Origin: Sinotaia quadrata
Lineage: Eukaryota > Mollusca > Gastropoda > Architaenioglossa > Viviparidae
Assembly (NCBI GenBank): GCA_028829895.1
Contig: CM054177.1
Coordinates: forward strand, 40,812,064 to 40,876,063
Direction: 5' to 3'
Length of the DNA stretch: 64,000 nucleotides
Position numbers and translations under genes: made by a program. The notes under the pieces were generated by a model. The model was not told the DNA's origin, made no database searches, and saw nothing but the letters and a program-made list of their open reading frames with translations. This document shows positions 58,891-64,000 of the stretch, one piece after another (within the stretch, counting starts at the first letter, position 1; each line of letters begins with the position of its first letter).

Positions 58891-60339
58891 ACGAAGTCTG
58901 GATAACCAACCACTCGTCTTTGCAACCAATGTTTGAACCATCTGTCTTCAGGACGCGGGATTGCTGGCTTTTTGTTGTATACTGGGAGACGTTTACTTGA
59001 CGTTATAAATACTATATAACGAAGGATGCGTACAAAATTCGTATAAAGAAACATGCGCGTTTATTACGAGGAATAGATAGTTGCTGTTATATAACGAGAA
59101 CTATATAACATTTATTTAACGAGAGACTGATAGCTGCTATTATATAAAGAGGAATATGTGTTGTTATATAATGAGAGAAGGCAATTATTCCACAAGAAAT
59201 ATATATATATATATATATATATATACTTATTACAAGGGACGTAAACTCTGTATTATAATAGCTGACAATTGTTTCAAAGGAGATATGAATATATTTATTG
59301 TTACATAAGAGAGATAGCTCTGGTTTCATAAAGATGATGGATAATTCTTGATAATAGTAAGTAGTGATGGAGAGTTATTCAGCTCTATGAGGGATGAATA
59401 GTTCTATATTTTTGTTGTTGTTGTAATGAGGAAATGAAAATCAGTGAGGAAGGAATCGTATGTTGTCTCTATACTGGTGGCGGATTAGTCTTTAGTCATC
59501 ATAATTTGCAATGGACGACAGCCTTATATATTCAGGAAGAGTCTAACCTATCACGTTATAAACACAGTGATTCATACTGATGATACAAAACATTAATCGC
59601 CTAAGTACAGACATGTTGACACACATGTTGATTTTAGATTTAAAAAAAAGAATAACATTTGTCAAAATTCGGAGTGCAAAAAATATTTATGACGACATAA
59701 AATGCATATTACGGATTGGAATGCCTTTTAGAAAAGAGTTTTTAAAAAAAAAAAAAAGTGTATAGTTTACTCAAGGGAAACGCACAATTTTTCACGTTGC
59801 AATCAGAATATATTTTCCAATCATAACGTGTTTTGTAGAAATGAAAGCTACATTTGTAAAGCAGTTTGAACCTGTTATTTTGACCTTTTTTGTTATTTTC
59901 CTTGAATTTTATTTTCATCTTCCATCCAAACAACTATAGAAACATGCTTGCATTTGTGCATGTGTGTTAGCGTTTATGTTGATATCTATTTAATTAATTT
60001 AATAATACTGTTTTACATGATGCCTTTGCGTACGTCTGTATGTATTTGGTTACTGGTATGTGCAAAACTGGCGTAGTATATACTGTCAGAAGTCAAACAA
60101 CTCTGCTATATTTCAAAGATTCAGTTTATGAAAGGGGACACGAGGGAAGAGTAGGAACAGAAACAAAAGAAAAAGACTTCAAATAATGTAGTTGTACTTA
60201 GACAGGCGAAGGGAATAAGGGAAATTTTCACGACCATAAAACTCACAGAAAATCTTAAATACTTTACCACAAAACTACATAGACATGAACCTACACAGAG
60301 ACTGTTAACCATAAATGTATTTGGCTGTAGTGGTAGTGG
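58891..60339. other. Decayed repeats then unique sequence
   Basis: ATATAACGAGA-type motifs recur loosely at 59000-59330, with an (AT)n run at 59202-59224. The rest is unique with no gene supported. Confidence 0.5.
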
Positions 60340-60649
60340 TGTGTGCGCGCGTGTGTGTGTGTGTGCGGGCGTGTGTTGTGTTATATATATCCAGTACATC
60401 AGTAGCAAAGCTAGCGAAACTAAGTTTACACATGCCCTACTGAGAACGTCAAAGCAAAAGGGAACGAAACAAAAGTTTCGTTATACACTTTAGAGGCAGG
60501 GAAGAGCAGAGAATCAAGACAAATTATTCAGGAAAATTGCTTCTTTAACGTTTTTTGTTTTTTTGTTCTCTTTCTTCCTTTCCAATGGGGAAGAAAGTGG
60601 TTGCACACTTTCTTCTTATTCAACGTTTTATTTCTGTTAATCATGGTTT

Positions 60650-60732
<83 letters not shown>

Positions 60733-60733
60733 C
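60340..60733. repeat. (GT)n and (CTTT)n microsatellites
   Basis: A short interrupted GT run lies at 60340-60375. About 21 copies of CTTT lie at 60646-60733. Poly Phe-Leu-Ser and Lys-Glu-Arg frames over the latter are artefacts. Confidence 0.95.
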
Positions 60734-60904
60734 TCTGATTAAACACTCTGGGATTTTATTCCCTCATGAAATAATAATTGAGTTCTCAGAATATGAAACT
60801 CGCCCATTTCTGACATTAGAGAATTGCCATGACTTTTAAAGTAAGTATATAAGCTTAATTTATATGATTACATTTGCATATACAGGTATTATGTGCATAG
60901 GTGA

Positions 60905-61490
60905 TGTGTGTAGAGCGGCAACGTGAGGTGTGTAGAGAGGCAAGCTGAGTTGTGTAGAGCGACAAGTTGAGGTGTGTAGAGTGGCAAGATTATGTGTGTA
61001 GAGCGACAAGTTAAGGTGTGTAGAGAGGCAAGGTGATGTGTGTAGAGTGGCATGGTGAGATGTGGAGAGTGACATGATATTGTATTTAGAGAGGCAGGGT
61101 AAAGTGGTGATGTGTGTAGAGTGGCATGTTGATGTATGAAGTGAGGCATGGTGAGGTGTGTAGAGTGGAATGTTGATGTATGAAGTGCAGCATGGTGAGG
61201 TGGTGATGATTGTAGAGTGGCATGACAATATGTGTAGAGTGGCATGGTAATGTGTGTAGAGCGACATGGCAATATATGTAGAGTGGCATGGTAATGTGTG
61301 TAGAGTGGCATGGTAATGTGTGTAGAGTGGCATGGTGATGTGTGTAGAGTGGCATGGTGATGTGTGTAGAGTGGCATGGTGATGTGTGTAGAGTGGCATG
61401 GTGATGTGTGTAGAGTGGCATGGTAATGTGTGTAGAGTGGCATGGTAATGTGTGTAGAGTGGCATGGTGACATGTGTAGGGCGGTATGTC
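60905..61490. repeat. Minisatellite, 22-bp unit, more than twenty copies
   Basis: GTGTGTAGAGTGGCATGGTG repeats every 22 bases. The copies are homogeneous at 61250-61470 and increasingly diverged toward 60905. The three long minus-strand frames (HATLHTSPCHST) exist because 22-base units cycle through frames that all lack stops. Confidence 0.97.
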
Positions 61491-61611
61491 GCACTATTAC
61501 ACTAAGTTTAAGAATCGTCGCTAGTCATGATGTGCGTCATTATTTTTACTTCTTGACTATTTCGGCGGTACGGTTAATTATCGCCGACACCTCATCTCCC
61601 ATCCCAAAATA

Positions 61612-62195
61612 TTTGAGTAGCCCAAATAAAAATAAAATCAATATAACATATAAGTTTAAAAAATGCATGTTTATTAGCCAAAATAAACATAAAATGAATA
61701 TAACATTAAGTTTACAAAATGCATGTATGATTAGCCAAAATAAAAATAAAATGAATATAACATATAAGTTTACAAAATGCATGTTTATTAGCCAAAATAA
61801 AAATAAAATGAATATAACATATAAGTTTACAAAATGCATGTTTATTAGCCAAAATAAAAATAAAATGAATATAACATATAAGTTTATAAAATGCATGTTT
61901 ATTAGCCAAAATAACAATAAAATGAATATAACATATAAATTCACAAAATGCATGTTTATTAGCCAAAATAAAAATAAAATGACTATATCATATACGTTTA
62001 CAAAATGCATGTTTATTAGCCAAAATAAAAATAAAATGACTATATCATATACGTTTACAAAATGCATGTTTATTAGCCAAAATAAAAATAAAATGACTAT
62101 ATCATATACGTTTACAAAATGCATGTTTATTAGCCAAAATAAAAATAAAATGACTATATCATATACGTTTACAAAATGCTTGTTAGTTAAATATG
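61612..62195. repeat. Minisatellite, 57-bp unit, about ten copies
   Basis: TTAGCCAAAATAAAAATAAA and ATGCATGTTTA mark each 57-base unit. Two sequence classes exist: ATGAATATAACATATAAGTT on the left and ATGACTATATCATATACGTT on the right. As 57 is divisible by three, frames stay open on both strands (61442-62254 plus, 61546-62241 minus). I do not regard them as genes. Confidence 0.97.
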
Positions 62196-62264
62196 GCAAT
62201 CGAATAAACGTCGTTGTTGTTTGCGGCATCATTAATATCAACGTAGTCCTGTAATTTCTACGAG

Positions 62265-62580
62265 TAGTGATATCAAGTCAATTAATACTAAGACTGCTGT
62301 ATGATGCTGATAGTACTAAGTGCAACGAATCCATATCAAGTCAATTAATACTAAGACTGCTGTATAATGCTGATAGTACTAAGTGCAAGTAGTGATATCA
62401 AGTCAATTAATACTAAGACTGCTGTATAATGCTGATAGTACTAAGTGCAAGTAGTGATATCAAGTCAATTAATACTAAGACTGCTGTATAATGCTGATAG
62501 TACTAAGTGCAAGTAGTGATATCAAGTCAATTAATACTAAGACTGCTGTATAATGCTGATAGTACTAAGTGCAACGAATC
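62265..62580. repeat. Minisatellite, 62-bp unit, five copies
   Basis: GTGATATCAAGTCAATTAAT and GCTGATAGTACTAAGTGCAA repeat, mostly every 62 bases and almost without change. Confidence 0.97.
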
Positions 62581-62950
62581 TATAGCAAATGCTGTTTTAA
62601 CTGACAATTACTGGGCTCGTCATTGTAGAGGTAATTTGAAGTTGCCATATACATGTTTGTTGTTTATTACTGCTGAATATGTTTGTGTTGTTACTTATTC
62701 TAGCATAGGTGTTGTCGTTGCTGTTGTTATTGTTAATATTGCTGCTAGTATTGTTACTGATGTTACTGATGGTAGTATAGTTGATGTTACTGCTGTTAAG
62801 TGTTATGTTGTTACTCTTTATAGTATTGATGTTACTGACGAAACTAATGCTGCGCTACTGACAATCATATTGTTTTTGTTACTGTATGTATATTTGTTTA
62901 ACTGTGTGAGAGTGCGTGCATGCATACGTGCGTTTACATATATGACATAA
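62581..62950. other. GTT-rich sequence
   Basis: Loose GTT/ATT triplets fill 62650-62830 and keep a Val-rich frame open. No gene is supported. Confidence 0.5.
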
Positions 62951-63930
62951 TTATGTTTTGAAACTAGTAATTTTTACAAGCAAAACCACTCTCTGCTCTT
63001 TACATTCATTTCCGGGAAAATAGGATTAAAACGCTGTTTTTAAAAAAAAACAACAAATTGTGCATTCCTCTCACATTTGTAAAAATTTCTTAGTTTTCGC
63101 CAGGCACCAAGTGACGTATGACGTAGATGGAACGTTTTGCACTCTTGCTGCAATTCATAACTCACCAATGGAGTGTTACAAACACGTTTTCTTATTTTTC
63201 CACAAGTTTGATTTTTCTTTCTTAAAACATCTCCTGCGCTGAAACCCTGGGTTCCAGTTATCTGAAAGTATTCGATTTCGAGAGTATCAACATTATTACA
63301 TAACTCTAGGAAAATTAGGGACAGTTTACCGTTTTCCATTTTATAAAAGAAAATGAAGAAGAAGTTATGGCTTTTTAAATTACAAAGTTGGCAAAAATAA
63401 CCAAGCAATGCCAATGTTTTTTTCTGGATTCAGAAATCTCGGGTTTGTCTTAAGCAACAGTGCTGCAGCAGGTCTTGCACACTAATTTAAATATTCATTT
63501 CGGTGTACACCGTTCTAAGAACTGCTGTGTTAAGTACGCTGAAGAAATGCTATGTTATCTGATGTAGGTCTCTGCTATCTACTGTTACCTTTAATTAACA
63601 CACTTCAGGGAGTGAACGAAAGTAGCAGAAATATTAAAAGAAAGCAAATACCTGCTCACTCATCTCCCCATTATTTTTATCTTTGCGTTATCTCCCCCCC
63701 CTCCCCAACCATCCAACCAACCTGTTTCTGGGCAAAGCACTCTGGCTCACAACACACAGGGTACTTCCTTGTTTCCTGTTTCGAGTTCAGTTTGACTAAC
63801 CCGTACCTCCAGGGTGGTGAGAGAGTTTATCGGAATGGGGATGGGTGGAAGAGGGGTTTAATTGGTGAGCGCTTGTAATGACCCCCGCCCCCTCCCTTTA
63901 GCAGAAACGTATTACCTCTTGGAGAGATAA
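62951..63930. other. Unique sequence
   Basis: A minus-strand frame at 63040-63414 (124 codons) and a plus-strand frame at 63552-63878 (108 codons, ATG) are of mixed composition, but I find no domain, signal peptide or homology. Either could be chance. Confidence 0.4.
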
Positions 63931-64000
63931 AATGGCAGGCAGCACAGCGGTTGTGAAGATGGTCGTCCAGACCTGCTGTCCGTGATTCCATTAAAAGTAG
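63931..64000 (+). mobile_element. Possible tRNA-derived SINE head cut by the window end
   Basis: GGCAGCACAGCGGTTGTGAAG resembles a pol III A box region and CCGTGATTCCATT a weak B box. The body lies beyond the window, so this cannot be confirmed. Confidence 0.25.

Noticed and set aside
60860..61494. Long minus-strand frames of about 200 codons (HATLHTSPCHST type)
   Set aside because: They follow the 22-bp minisatellite exactly, are open in more than one frame and have no non-repetitive part.
61442..62254. 270-codon plus-strand and 231-codon minus-strand frames
   Set aside because: Both are open because the 57-bp unit is divisible by three. There is no signal, domain or start context to support translation.

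Overview
This is a stretch of animal (metazoan) nuclear DNA. It is A+T-rich and gene-poor, with very many microsatellites and minisatellites. Candidate coding pieces are short and would need splicing, and the only long intact gene belongs to a retrotransposon. The overall character (long CA, GATA and CTTT runs, dozens of unrelated tandem arrays, degenerate tRNA-type SINE heads, a Gmr1-like Ty3/gypsy element) would fit a mollusc or another marine invertebrate. That assignment is an inference and cannot be proved from this window.

The clearest object is a complete LTR retrotransposon on the minus strand at 8452-16693. It has two 1546-bp LTRs that look identical base for base, a 5-bp CACTG target duplication, an 18-nt primer binding site matching the 3' end of tRNA-Pro, a purine-rich tract next to the 3' LTR, and one uninterrupted 1435-codon gag-pol frame. 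The domain order is Gag, zinc knuckle, protease, integrase, reverse transcriptase, RNase H. Integrase therefore lies before reverse transcriptase, as in Ty1/copia, although the domains themselves are Ty3/gypsy-like. This is the hallmark of the Gmr1 clade, and the Gag capsid shows the SCAN-like region expected for that clade. The element looks very young and possibly still mobile.

Other mobile-element remains are a probable 780-bp solo LTR (29822-30601, ATCA duplication) inside an old minisatellite, a decayed hAT/ZBED-type transposase fragment (about 42059-42452) that runs directly into a long TCAC microsatellite, three copies of an unrecognised dispersed repeat (about 4.1, 40.4 and 56.9 kb), two copies of a shorter one (34.7 and 54.0 kb), and several degenerate tRNA-derived SINE-like heads.

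Host gene content is uncertain. The best candidates are a TATA-box promoter with a GTAAGT donor and a downstream acceptor (35033-35693), a CpG-rich block ending in a GTAAGT donor (23541-23884), a cysteine-rich exon with a strong acceptor (52160-52287), and a tandem-repeat reading frame with YQDY units (50705-51526). None is certain.

Layout. 1-8.4 kb: unique DNA with short arrays and one dispersed repeat. 8.4-16.7 kb: the Gmr1-like element. 16.7-24.7 kb: unique DNA with 43-, 55- and 44-bp arrays. 24.7-30.7 kb: an old degenerate satellite domain with homogeneous subarrays and the solo LTR. 30.7-36.1 kb: mostly unique, with a 29-bp array and the putative promoter. 36.1-47 kb: arrays, microsatellites, a dispersed repeat and the hAT relic. 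47-58 kb: mostly unique, with the YQDY array, the candidate exon and a dispersed repeat. 58-64 kb: dense minisatellites (64-, 22-, 57- and 62-bp units).
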